DNA of 64,000 bases from Streptomyces sp. P3 (GCF_003032475.1 NZ_CP028369.1:2294001-2358000), one strand, 5' to 3'; positions 26,540 through 35,213 are shown, numbered from the stretch's first letter. Numbers and translations: made by a program. The notes: generated from the sequence alone by a model not told the origin.

Positions 26540-27961
26540 TCACGTCCTGAGCCAGGCGCCGAGCAGTTCTTGGGGACCGTACACGGCCTGGAGGCCGGAA
26601 CAACCGACCCCGTTGCGGGAGACCGCGACGAGCGGTACCGGCTGGTCGGTGATCGCTGCCCGGTGCTTCTGCAGTGCGGCCAGGTCGTGGCTGTCGAACG
26701 CAGAGTTCTCCAGCCACTTGACCGAGCCGAGGAAGAGCAACTGCTTGGCCACCGGTTGCCGGTCGGCGCCCACCAAGTCGATTTCGACGTCGTTGCTGCG
26801 GGTCCAGTACCCGCCGATCGCCGGGGTGTCAGGCAGGAGCCCGTCCGGCAGGAGACGGGCGAGGGATTCCCGCACCAGGGGCTCGACAGCGCGGCCCCGC
26901 CAACTCGTCCACTGCTCCTGGATGCGGCTCAGTGTGAGATCCCCCCGCATCCGTTCGATCTCCGCCATGTGCGGATCCAGAAACGCGAGCCAGAACCGCA
27001 GGTAGGGGTCTGCCACCCGGTAGCGGCGTTCCTTCGACGGCCTCAGGGAGAGGGGAAGTTCGGCGGCCACGACCCGTTTCTCGGTCAGCACGTCTGTGGC
27101 TCGGGTGAGCGTGGTGTGGGCGATGCCGCCGGCCGCGCGCGCGATGTTGGTGAAGGTCCGCTCTCCGGATCCGATGGCCCGCAGTACCTCCCTGCTCATC
27201 GCCTGTGGCGGAAACTCCGCGGCCAGTGAGCGTTCGGCGGAGACCAGCAGGGCCGAGATGGGGTTGTCCAGCGATTCGCGGAGGAACTCCCAGACGTCGG
27301 CCCCGGCCTGCCACTCCGCGCAGATCAGGGGGAGACCCCCCGTGACCAGCGCGGCGTCGAACGCGGCCGCCGGAGACAGGGCGAGCATCTCGCCGATGTC
27401 GGCGGGGTTCAGGGGCCCGACGATCATTTCCCGCCCCCGCTGGTGAAAGGGACGGTCGTAGCTGTTCAGCGCCTCCATCATCGACAGATCGGACCCGACG
27501 AGGAGGAGAAGTACCGGCTTTCGGCTGAGTAGCCGGTCCCATGCCCGCTGGAGCATGCCCTCGAAGGCGTCGATTCGGTCCATGAGATACGGAACCTCGT
27601 CGATGACCACCACGCTCGGGCTGTCGTCGGGAAGCATCTCCGCGAGCAGCCTCAAGGCCGCGTTCCACTGCGCCGGGGTCTCCTCGGAGAACAGTTCCCG
27701 CTCCGGCAGGTTGGATCTGGCGACGGCGTCGAGCAGCTCCGTCAGTTCGTCCTCCGCCGTGCCGCCCGCAGCGGTGAAGAAGAGGTACGGCGTCTCGGTA
27801 CGCCGGAGGAACTCCTCGACGAGGCTGGACTTGCCGACCCGCCGTCTTCCCCGCATGAGGACGCATTGCCCCGGTTTCGCCGACCCGACGGCATCGTGGA
27901 CCGCCCGCAAGGCGGTGCCGAGCACGTTCAGCTCGCGATCCCGCCCGATGAAACGACGCAT
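26540..27961 (-). CDS. ATPase_2/DUF234 ATP-binding protein
   Basis: This 473-aa protein opens with FIGRDRELNVL and a Walker A motif (MRGRRRVGKSSLVEEF, about residues 35-50). A Walker B motif follows (SVVVIDEVPYL, about 115), with a sensor-like VGSD. The middle (about 255-300) looks like a winged helix, and the C-terminal part (YRVADPYLRFWLAFLDPH, then EIDLVGADRQPV) matches DUF234, a nuclease-like fold found behind archaeal-type ATPases. These proteins occur sporadically across bacteria, often in islands, and their role is not established. A perfect 16-bp inverted repeat sits 11 bp before the start. Confidence 0.85.
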   Translation of the reverse strand: MRRFIGRDRELNVLGTALRAVHDAVGSAKPGQCVLMRGRRRVGKSSLVEEFLRRTETPYLFFTAAGGTAEDELTELLDAVARSNLPERELFSEETPAQWNAALRLLAEMLPDDSPSVVVIDEVPYLMDRIDAFEGMLQRAWDRLLSRKPVLLLLVGSDLSMMEALNSYDRPFHQRGREMIVGPLNPADIGEMLALSPAAAFDAALVTGGLPLICAEWQAGADVWEFLRESLDNPISALLVSAERSLAAEFPPQAMSREVLRAIGSGERTFTNIARAAGGIAHTTLTRATDVLTEKRVVAAELPLSLRPSKERRYRVADPYLRFWLAFLDPHMAEIERMRGDLTLSRIQEQWTSWRGRAVEPLVRESLARLLPDGLLPDTPAIGGYWTRSNDVEIDLVGADRQPVAKQLLFLGSVKWLENSAFDSHDLAALQKHRAAITDQPVPLVAVSRNGVGCSGLQAVYGPQELLGAWLRT

Positions 27962-27972
27962 GGCAAGACTCC

Positions 27973-28010
27973 CGATAGGGATAGTATCGTCATAGATACT
28001 ATCCCTATCG
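27973..28010. promoter_or_regulatory. perfect 16-bp inverted repeat upstream of the ATPase gene
   Basis: CGATAGGGATAGTATC (27973-27988) and its exact complement (27995-28010) flank a 6-bp spacer GTCATA. A half copy (TATCGATAC) overlaps the distal arm. The site is much more AT-rich than its surroundings and lies just ahead of the minus-strand start at 27961, where an autoregulatory operator would be expected. Confidence 0.75.
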
Positions 28011-28498
28011 ATACCATCTTTCCCTCATTCGGGCACGGGGCTCATGACGCCGTGGATGCGTGTCGCCAGCGTTGATCGGGACTTCATGGGGGTGCACCTC
28101 GTCGGACCGGGGAGTCGCAGTGGGGCGGGAGGCTCGGCGCCGGGTTTCCAGAATGGCGTACCTCATGGTCGGCGGGTGCCGCATCAGGGCAGGTTCCTCC
28201 CAGCGGACGCCGGCGCTTGTAGCCTGCCTCGACTGCGGCGCGCGAGGCCCGACCGGAGCTCACCGTGTGGATCCTGGTCGTCGGCAACCGTCGCGAGGTC
28301 TACCGCAAGGTTCCGTAGGCGTGCGTCACATAGCCGGTTCGGTCACGAGCGGGAGCGGATCGCGCGGCCGGTGCCGACTGGGAGGGGCAAGGGGTACGTC
28401 TTTCGCCTCGCCGGTCGGCGGCAAGTCGGCGACGCTCTCTGAGAACTCCCGGAAACCGATTCAGAGGCGAACTGAGACGGAAGCTGAGACAGGAAACG
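28011..28498. repeat. gene-free interval ending in junction repeat A
   Basis: No supported gene is present. The last part, about 28447-28507, is junction repeat A, which matches A' at 25067-25127. It is the normal downstream flank of the tRNA-Ser fragment on the minus strand. Confidence 0.55.
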
Positions 28499-28532
28499 TC
28501 GAAGGGCCCGCTGCAAGCAGCGGGCCCTTCGA
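28499..28532 (-). terminator. terminator of the original tRNA-Ser gene
   Basis: A perfect 15-bp stem (TCGAAGGGCCCGCTG, 28499-28513 and 28518-28532) with loop CAAG is followed on the minus strand by CGTTTCC. It lies 20 bp beyond the tRNA 3' end. Confidence 0.8.
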
Positions 28533-28552
28533 CATCGTGCCCGGTGAGGCAC

Positions 28553-28608
28553 TGGCGGAGGATACGAGATTCGAACTCGTGAGGGGTTGCCCCCAACACG
28601 CTTTCCAA
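28553..28608 (-). pseudogene. 3' part of tRNA-Ser(GGA): attachment-site scar
   Basis: Read on the minus strand, the segment runs from the anticodon (TTGGAAAGCG) through the variable arm (TTGGGGGCAACCCC), the T-arm (GAGTTCGAATCTC) and the acceptor end (ATCCTCCGCCA, CCA encoded). The D-arm and 5' acceptor half are absent. Unrelated sequence (repeat B) begins right next to the anticodon loop. This is the displaced 3' fragment left when an element integrates into a tRNA gene. Orientation puts the element at higher coordinates. Confidence 0.85.
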
Positions 28609-28610
28609 AT

Positions 28611-28728
28611 GTTCGTCTGGGGGTTCGGGGTGGGTCGGGGGCGTTCTGACCTGCGGTGGAGCGGTTCGCTGGACAGTCGGCGGACGCCTCCGGACGGGGG
28701 TGAATGCAACCAAAACTGCAACCAGAGG
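28611..28728. repeat. junction repeat B abutting the tRNA fragment
   Basis: This is the second copy of the sequence at 26408-26530 and directly follows the tRNA-Ser fragment. It is probably the end of the integrated element. It contains GCAACCAAAACTGCAACCAG, two copies of a GCAACCA motif. Confidence 0.6.
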
Positions 28729-28901
28729 TGCAGCTGTTCTGCCTGGTCAAGACGGGTTTGTATCGGCCCGGCCGGCGGCCGGGGAGGGATGGGCAGAGAA
28801 GCCAGGGCGTGGCCGCGGGAGGCTGCGGTGAGTAAGGGAGCTACGCCGCGCTCGACCGGGGCCACCGGCCCGAGCCCCCGAGCCCCGGATCAATGTGCTA
28901 G

Positions 28902-29305
28902 GTCGTGTCTTCAAATGATCTTGAGTGGTGGATCATGGTCGGGTGATACGTCGCCATGAACTGTCTGATGCCGAGTGGGAGTCGTGCGGCCCGCCCACGT
29001 CCTGGGCGACAAGGGTTACAGCTCCCGGGCCATCCGCACCTGGCTGCGACGGCGAGGCATCGGCCACACCATCCCGGAGCGGGCCGACCAGGTCCGCAAC
29101 CGGCTCCGGCGCGGCAGCCGGGGCGGGCGCCCGCCAGCCTTCGACAAGCAGCTCTACAAGCGGCGCAACGTGGTGGAACGGTGCTTCAACCGCCTGAAGC
29201 AATGGCGCGGTATCGCGACCCGCTACGACAAGACCGCCGAGTCCTACCAAGCAGCCGTCACCCTCGCATCGCTCCTGATGTGGGCGTGACATTTGAAGAC
29301 AACTC
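28902..29305 (+). mobile_element. internally deleted IS5-type insertion sequence (404 bp)
   Basis: The 16-bp ends GTCGTGTCTTCAAATG and (inverted) GAGTTGTCTTCAAATG differ at three positions. CTAG flanks both sides (28898-28901 and 29306-29309), as expected of a target duplication or target motif in this group. Inside, the first codons of an IS5-type DDE transposase (MIRRHELSDAEWES, GTG at 28943) run straight into its C-terminal part in another frame. That part (HVLGDKGYSSRAIRTWLRRRGI...NVVERCFNRLKQWRGIATRYDK) holds the last catalytic Asp and Glu. About half the normal length is missing, so it can move only in trans. Confidence 0.85.
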
Positions 29306-29565
29306 CTAGCCAGCATGGGCGTGACGGCGCTCTCCGAGCCGCTGCCTGTACCTGCCGATCTCAAGCGGCACGATGTGAATGCGTAGCCGTGCCGGCGTAG
29401 AGGGACCGTCGGCTCCGGTCGGAGTGAAGCAACTTCCTTGTCGGTGAAGATCATGATGAAGGTGTTCCGGCGCCGCCGGTCCCGGCACAGTAAGGGGCCT
29501 GCTGCATAGAAAACTTGGGGCTCTCTCCTCTCTGATGTCGATGGCGGGTGGCATGATGCCCGGCC

Positions 29566-30342
29566 ATGGGCAACAGAGACGGCAGTGACGAGGCATACGT
29601 CGTTGATCTGTGCAGTCAGGTACTTGGTGAACTGGCCCTGACGCAGCACAAGTTTGACTGGCTGCTGGGAGATCCGGGGACGGGTGGGCGGCGAGCGAAA
29701 CTGCCCGTCGATGCTTACTGGCCGGGCCATCAGCTCGTGATCGAGTACCGGGAGTTGCAGCACGACCAGCCGGTGCCACACTTCGACAAGCCCGATCGGC
29801 TCACCGTCAGCGGCGTCCACCGGGGCGAGCAACGAGCCCTCTACGACGCCCGGCGTGACGCCGAGATCCCCGCTCACGGCCTGCGCCTGGTGGTAATCCG
29901 TCCCGCGGATCTCGACGGGGACGGCCGTGGGCGTCTGCGCCGCGACCGGGAAGCGGATCTCGTGGCGCTGCGAGCGATCCTGGCACGTGAGAGTGACGAG
30001 GACCGGGTCGCTGACGCCTTCCGCACGTGGTTGCTGGCCCAGGGCTGGACCCCGGTCACCCCCACCGACCGCTGGACCGACATCGAGGCGGTTCGCGGCA
30101 GGGAGCGGCTGATCTGCGAGGCCAAGGGGCGAACCAGCGAGCCGGGCACCGACGCCGACATCGCCTACGGACAGCTGCTGCGCCGGATGACGAACGAAGT
30201 TCCGGACAGCCGGTACGCCCTCATCGTGCCTTCCTCGTCCGTCAAGGCCGTCGAACGCGTCCCCGCGCACGTCCGCAGGCTGCTGCGCATCGACGTGTAC
30301 GAAGTGACGGACGACGACCGGGTGCTACACCTGCCGACGTAG
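29566..30342 (+). CDS. protein with two PD-(D/E)XK-like nuclease motifs
   Basis: This 258-aa protein is probably made of two related halves. Residues 20-120 contain KLPVDAYWPGHQLVIEYRELQH and then GEQRALYDARRDAEIPAHGLRLVVIRPADL, a small restriction-nuclease-like domain found alone in many bacteria. Residues 140-240 contain AFRTWLLAQGW, then TDIEAVRGRERLICEAKGRT (a D/E-x(n)-ExK core) and SRYALIVPSS. Both cores could carry the metal-binding acidic residues. The start is the ATG at 29566. There is no methylase next to it, so it is not an obvious restriction system. DNA cleavage and a defence role are inference. Confidence 0.55.
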   Translation: MGNRDGSDEAYVVDLCSQVLGELALTQHKFDWLLGDPGTGGRRAKLPVDAYWPGHQLVIEYRELQHDQPVPHFDKPDRLTVSGVHRGEQRALYDARRDAEIPAHGLRLVVIRPADLDGDGRGRLRRDREADLVALRAILARESDEDRVADAFRTWLLAQGWTPVTPTDRWTDIEAVRGRERLICEAKGRTSEPGTDADIAYGQLLRRMTNEVPDSRYALIVPSSSVKAVERVPAHVRRLLRIDVYEVTDDDRVLHLPT

Positions 30343-30503
30343 ACGCCCCAGCCCACGGAGTCCTGCCGAAGCGGGCCACTGCGGCGAATCCGCTGACCTT
30401 GCCCGAGTGGACCTGGCGAAACTGACATCGCCGAGTGCCACACGGCTACCATGAACGCCTTGGGGCGGGCGGCTGCTGAGTGGAGACAGGGGGGCGCTGA
30501 TCC

Positions 30504-31022
30504 ATGGGAAAGTCGGCGCGGGTGCTGGGCCAGGAGTTCGGCCTTTCGGCCCGTCAGATGAATGAACTCCTCAAGGAACATGGCTACCTGGACGGGAGCC
30601 CCGGTGCTTACGGGCTGACGGATAAGGGGCAGCAGTACGGCGAGGAGCAATACCACTCGCGCGGCACCGGCGGGTACGCGCAGTACAACCCGTACTGGGA
30701 GACCCGCACCTGGAACGACGGCACGGCAGCGGCACTGAGGGCCGACATGGCAGCCGCCCCTGTAGGTCGTCCCGTAGCAGAAGACTCTTCCACCAGAGAG
30801 GAAGACGTCTTCGGGTACGAGCCCTTCACGGACCACGGCGACGACGGTGGGGAAACCCCTCAGCCCCGGTGGACGGGGCTGGTGATCGGAGGCGTCGTCG
30901 TGGGCGCTCTCCTCATCGCTCCTCACGTCAAGCCTTTCTGGAACAACAAGGTGAAACCTGCTGCGAAGAAGCTGCGGAACGGGCTGAAGAAACAGGAACC
31001 TGTCGAGCCCGCCGACTCCTGA
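30504..31022 (+). CDS. HTH protein with C-terminal membrane anchor
   Basis: This 172-aa protein has an N-terminal segment (SARVLGQEFGLSARQMNELLKEHGYLDG, residues 3-30) that reads as an HTH like those in phage antirepressor tails. A polar middle (aromatic and Asp/Glu-rich) leads to one clear transmembrane helix (LVIGGVVVGALLIAPHV, about 127-143) and a Lys-rich C-terminal tail. A DNA-binding-like domain tethered to the membrane is unusual. No family is named with confidence. It stands alone, with about 160 bp before and 460 bp after. Confidence 0.5.
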   Translation: MGKSARVLGQEFGLSARQMNELLKEHGYLDGSPGAYGLTDKGQQYGEEQYHSRGTGGYAQYNPYWETRTWNDGTAAALRADMAAAPVGRPVAEDSSTREEDVFGYEPFTDHGDDGGETPQPRWTGLVIGGVVVGALLIAPHVKPFWNNKVKPAAKKLRNGLKKQEPVEPADS

Positions 31023-31480
31023 CATCGCCGGGTGGCCGGCGTTCCGCCACTGCACTTGCGACTGCGATCTGCCCGCTCATCCCGAGGTGCTCCTGAGCGG
31101 GATTGTCGCCAGGGTGTTCCAGGTGCCCGTCAGGTCCTGCTTGTTGGGATCTGACGGTGCAGGCGATGGGCAGGGGTCAGCCAGCCCGTGTTCGGAGGCT
31201 CGACCCTGGCCAGGAAGACGAGGAACTGAGCTCCGTGACACCGCCAGGTCCGGTGCGACCAGACAGCCAAACGGGAGTTCGTCTCAAAGTCCTGTCCCTT
31301 GGGCCGGACGAAGGCCACTGCGAACGCCAAGCGGCGGAGTGTGCGGCACCGAGACCGACCGGGCGACGGCTTGCACCTTCGCTGTCCCCAAGGCCACGGT
31401 GGGCCTCGTCACGCCCTCGCCCGGATACGTTCCCCGACCTGGCCGAGTACGGCGCGCCTGGCTCCACAGCCTACGACGGC
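31023..31480. other. gene-free interval
   Basis: The stretch lies between the HTH-membrane gene (+) and the end of the TPR-CHAT operon (-). Open frames here lack start signals and family features. No clear hairpin or repeat was seen. Confidence 0.5.
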
Positions 31481-33871
31481 TCAGAGGTCGAGCATGCTTC
31501 TGATGGCCGCAAAGCTAACCGGGGCTCCCTGCGCTTCGAGCTTCTGGAACAGGCCGCGGTCCTTCACGTCCTGCTCGACTTTCGCTCTTTCCTTCTGCCG
31601 GCTGACGATGTTGTCCAGTTTCTGGTATTCGCGGGACTGGAGGTAGTCGACATCGACGCGACGGTCAACAGGTTCGCCGCCGTATTCGCTCAGCCAGTCC
31701 TCCTGATCCCGCTTGAGATCGGCGAGTCGCTTCCCGAGGGTGGGATCGATGGGCCGGTGCGTTGGTACGGACAGTAGGTCCAGCAGGGTGCGGGACTTAA
31801 TCTGCTGTACCGCATCGAGCGCCTCTTCGGGTCTGTCCAGGCGTACGCACGTCATCACGAGCATGTCGTAGAACGGCAGCATCGCTGACAGGAAGTCGGC
31901 ACGCTCATTGACTCCGGTCAGCGAGGACCGGGATTCCTCGGTGATCCGAACACACCGGATGAGCTGCTTGTATGCCACCTCGAAGCGCTTCTCGCGCAGG
32001 GCGATTCCGGCCAGCCCGGCCCGGCTGGGCCATTCGATCTCGAACTCAGTTCCGGGAGGCATGGTCTCCAGCGCGCGGCCGAACGAGGCCGCCGCGGCCC
32101 GGTCGTCCCCGAGGCGGACATGGCACGATGCGGACAGCTGGTGGGCCTGCGCGACGAGCCAGGGCTGGTCCGACAGAACGGTGCTTTCCACGGCACGACC
32201 GAAACAGGCCAAGGCCGCTCCCGGGTCGCTGCGATAGAGGGACATGCCGGTGCTGAATTCTCTGACCTGAGCGGCTGCTTCCTGATATTCGGCTGTGTCC
32301 CAGAGTTCTTCCGCGCCGGGCAGTTGCGGATTTTCCACCGCGCGGCTGATCAGCTCCAGATGCAGGCGGAGATAGACCGCCGCTTCCTCCTTGCGTCCGG
32401 TTGCCTCGCAGGCGAGATGGGCCCACCACGCGGACTGCGCGCGTGGTGGCGGGATCACGGGATGATCCTGCAGCCGGCTTCCCCTGAGCGCGGTCGGCTC
32501 CGGATTCCTGGCCAGGATCGGCATGAGCTGGCTGAAGCGGCGGTAGGCCGTCTCGGCGTCGCCGGCCCTCATGTGCACCAGCCCCGAGCGGTGCAGGGAG
32601 TGGGCACGGCAGGCCATGGCGCCGATACTCGTTATGGTCAGTTGGAGAGCCGCGTCGGCGTGTGCTGCTGCGGCGCCCAAGTCGCCGCTGTTCATGAGGA
32701 GATCGGTGAGGTGCGCGTCCGCCACCCACGCCAGGTACTCCAGACCGGTCGCCGCGACCTGCTCCAGGTTGCGGCGGCCGTCGCCGAGCCGTCCGAGTTG
32801 TACCTCCAGTAGCGCCTTGTCCAGGAGGAACAGCGTCGACGCGTACGAGTGCGGGACGTCGCGGCTGGCTTCGACGGCTCTGCCCAGGATGTTGATCGCC
32901 TCGTCTGTCCGGTCAAGGTACACATGGATGCATGCGAGCCGGTGGAGCCGGTCGGCAAGTAGTTCCGGCTTGATATCGGTCGGCACGGCCCGGAACGACG
33001 CTTCACCGTATTCCCTCGCGCGGTCCACCTGCTCCTGTTCGACCGCGTAGTCGAACATCCTGCTCAGGACCAGGAACTCGTCGCTCTGCGGGCCGCACTC
33101 GCGGTAGAGGCCGGCGGCGGCGGACCACGCGGTGAAAGCGGGCTCCACGGCGCCCAATTGCTGGTGGGCGTGCCCCATGGCGTCCAGCAGATCCGCCGAT
33201 GTTCGCCGGTCGCGGGCCTGCGCGAGTGCGTCGTCGGCGCCGGTCAGCAGGAGTTCGGCTCCCGCCCGCAGATCATCCTCGGCGAGGGACCAGTACATGG
33301 TGGCGAGCTGGCCGGTTACCGCCGTGGCGCGGGTCTCATCGGTGATGTCGGCCGCTATGCGCACGCATCGCAGCTGTCCGTCCAGCGCGGCCATTCCCGC
33401 GCCCCGTGCCCGGTGGATCCGCACCGTCAACTGCTGGGCGGTCAGCAGGTCCTCCGGGGGCCCGATCCGGCGGTAGATCTCCAGGGCGGCACCGACCGCC
33501 TCGGCCGCACTGTCAGGAAGGGCGCCACCAGGGCTGCCTGTGCTACCCGGGCCCGGAGCGGTGGTTCGGTCGAAGGTGTCCAGCAGCAGCCGGCCCTGCC
33601 ACGTAAGTGCTTCGGCCCGGCCCCGGCTGGTGCCCCCGAGTAGGCTCGCCTGGCTGGCGAGATCGGCCCACCCTGCCGCCTCGTCCCAGTCCTGCTGGAT
33701 TTCGGCCCGGTAGCTCTCGTTCAGCAGTGCGCCGATCACCCGGTCGTCGATCCGGTCCGCCAAGCGGTCCAGACTGGCGGCGCGGTCCGGCGACCGGGCG
33801 ATCACTCGAACAACGCCTTCGGCCTGCCGGTCCCGAAGCCACTGCCCGGCGGCGTGGATCCGGCGCGCCAC
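31481..33871 (-). CDS. TPR protein, detached N-terminal half of a TPR-CHAT protease
   Basis: This 796-aa protein is almost wholly tetratricopeptide-like helices (about residues 60-690; for example AYRRFSQLMPILARNPEP and ALACFGRAVEST). Its C-terminus, DAVQQIKSRTLLDLLS...VSFAAIRSMLDL, is the segment that in fused TPR-CHAT proteins leads directly into the CHAT protease. Here it stops, and the missing protease is encoded four genes upstream in the same operon. The GTG start overlaps the previous stop by one base. It probably serves as the regulatory or scaffold subunit that holds the CHAT protease until triggered. It has no membrane segment. Confidence 0.75.
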   Translation of the reverse strand: MARRIHAAGQWLRDRQAEGVVRVIARSPDRAASLDRLADRIDDRVIGALLNESYRAEIQQDWDEAAGWADLASQASLLGGTSRGRAEALTWQGRLLLDTFDRTTAPGPGSTGSPGGALPDSAAEAVGAALEIYRRIGPPEDLLTAQQLTVRIHRARGAGMAALDGQLRCVRIAADITDETRATAVTGQLATMYWSLAEDDLRAGAELLLTGADDALAQARDRRTSADLLDAMGHAHQQLGAVEPAFTAWSAAAGLYRECGPQSDEFLVLSRMFDYAVEQEQVDRAREYGEASFRAVPTDIKPELLADRLHRLACIHVYLDRTDEAINILGRAVEASRDVPHSYASTLFLLDKALLEVQLGRLGDGRRNLEQVAATGLEYLAWVADAHLTDLLMNSGDLGAAAAHADAALQLTITSIGAMACRAHSLHRSGLVHMRAGDAETAYRRFSQLMPILARNPEPTALRGSRLQDHPVIPPPRAQSAWWAHLACEATGRKEEAAVYLRLHLELISRAVENPQLPGAEELWDTAEYQEAAAQVREFSTGMSLYRSDPGAALACFGRAVESTVLSDQPWLVAQAHQLSASCHVRLGDDRAAAASFGRALETMPPGTEFEIEWPSRAGLAGIALREKRFEVAYKQLIRCVRITEESRSSLTGVNERADFLSAMLPFYDMLVMTCVRLDRPEEALDAVQQIKSRTLLDLLSVPTHRPIDPTLGKRLADLKRDQEDWLSEYGGEPVDRRVDVDYLQSREYQKLDNIVSRQKERAKVEQDVKDRGLFQKLEAQGAPVSFAAIRSMLDL

Positions 33872-34503
33872 TAGGAGCGTCCGAGTCCGGCGCGTACCTC
33901 CTGGTGGAGGTGGGACGGCAGGCCGCGGAACTCCTCGGCTTCGGTCAGGTGGCGTTCCAGCAGTTCCAGCAACTTGCGATGCTTCGCCGGGGACAGCCCG
34001 TCGGAACTGATCAGCGCGGCCGACACGGACTTGATCCCGTAGGCATGGTGCGGCAGATCGGTCCTCAGCAGCCGGGCCGCGCGGGTGGTGAGCTGATCTT
34101 GGGTGACGCGGCCGGCGCTACCAGCGTCGATCAGGGCGCACAGTTCGGTCCGTACCGTGATCGCCTCACGGCGTGCGCGGCCGAACTCGTCCTCCTTCAG
34201 GGCGATGGACGCCAGTACCGCGACGACGTAGACCAGCGCGGGCGCCCAGCCGGAGCGCAGCAGTAGAAGGACCGCGCCGGCTGCCAGCGCCAGGAGTCGG
34301 ATCACGGTCAGGGCGAGGATCGAGCCGGTGGCGCCGGAACGGCTCCGCCGCATGTCCGCCGCCAGCACCATGCGGCTGAGGCCGTGCGCAGCCGCGCTCA
34401 CGGCCACCGCTGCTGCCGCCACGATCGCGGCGCCGGCGCCGCCGAGGACGGCGATGAGCGCCAGCCCTGCGAGCAGGACAATGTAGTGCCAGATCCGGTG
34501 CAT
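33871..34503 (-). CDS. membrane protein of the split CHAT operon
   Basis: This 210-aa protein has four hydrophobic segments in its first 115 residues, in two pairs: 6-28 and 28-45, then 62-82 and 85-105. A short basic link (RMVLAADMRRSRSG) separates the pairs. The C-terminal 100 residues are soluble and mostly helical (RREAITVRTELCALIDAG...LLELLERHLTEAEEFRGL). No family is recognised. It begins 24 bp after the 228-aa gene and overlaps the TPR gene by one base. A role as membrane effector or anchor of the CHAT/TPR pair is inference. Confidence 0.6.
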   Translation of the reverse strand: MHRIWHYIVLLAGLALIAVLGGAGAAIVAAAAVAVSAAAHGLSRMVLAADMRRSRSGATGSILALTVIRLLALAAGAVLLLLRSGWAPALVYVVAVLASIALKEDEFGRARREAITVRTELCALIDAGSAGRVTQDQLTTRAARLLRTDLPHHAYGIKSVSAALISSDGLSPAKHRKLLELLERHLTEAEEFRGLPSHLHQEVRAGLGRS

Positions 34504-34526
34504 CTCGGTCCTTTCACCAGCGGCCT

Positions 34527-35213
34527 TTACGCGAGCCGATGGGTCTGGTCTATTTCGTGGCGCTTGCGCAGCAGCGGGATGATTCGGCCGCTACCTTCCA
34601 GCGCGACCTGGGCGAGCAGGTTGAACCTGACTAGGAGCTGCGCGCCGGGCGGCGCGCTCACCAGCAGCCGCAACTCGCGTTCGCTGTGCAGGTGTTCGCC
34701 GGGAGTGGAGCGGAAGTCCCAGAAGGCGCGGGCGAATCCCCGTCCGGAGGCAAGGATCTGCGGGTGGTAGACAGTGCGGGTGGCAGTCCGCTCCCGCCGG
34801 GCCTCGCCTCCGGCTCCGGCGATGACCTCGAACGTCATGCCCGTCGAGACTGTGGTGGTCAGCTCGACCGGGGACTCACCGCGTACGTCCCGCGGCGCCA
34901 TGTCGCGTACGAGCGCCCCCGGGGTGGCTTTCAGATCCACGATGAGCCGGGTTGAGCGGAAGTGGCAGCCCTGGCTCGGATGGACCACGCACAACAGTGG
35001 GATGTCGAAGTGGTCTGCGCCGAGATCGTCCGGGAGTGCGCCCAGTGGCGACACCGGACCGTGCGCCAGGGCGATGCGGTTGCGATGCTGGAACAGAGCC
35101 AGATCCCGGTCGTCGATCACCGTCTCACCGCCACGTTGCAGCGCCAGCAAACCCGCGTCGTCGATCTCCAGCGCCGTGTCGAACAGAGGCTGGAATGTCG
35201 CATCACCCTGCAT
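34527..35213 (-). CDS. unknown soluble protein of the split CHAT operon
   Basis: This 228-aa protein has no recognised domain, signal peptide or membrane helix. Secondary-structure feel is mainly beta (DFRSTPGEHLHSERELRLLVSAPPGAQLLVRFNLLAQVAL near the C-terminus), with long stretches of alternating hydrophobic residues. It could be a binding or sensing subunit, or a substrate of the CHAT protease. Its ATG at 35213 lies 50 bp after the CHAT stop, and a gap of 24 bp leads to the membrane protein gene. Co-transcription is likely. Confidence 0.6.
   Translation of the reverse strand: MQGDATFQPLFDTALEIDDAGLLALQRGGETVIDDRDLALFQHRNRIALAHGPVSPLGALPDDLGADHFDIPLLCVVHPSQGCHFRSTRLIVDLKATPGALVRDMAPRDVRGESPVELTTTVSTGMTFEVIAGAGGEARRERTATRTVYHPQILASGRGFARAFWDFRSTPGEHLHSERELRLLVSAPPGAQLLVRFNLLAQVALEGSGRIIPLLRKRHEIDQTHRLA

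Noticed and set aside
28300..28750. Minus-strand frames across the tRNA-Ser fragment
   Set aside because: They read through a tRNA and its terminator. Similar translations at 26,265-26,522 come from the shared repeat, not from a gene family.
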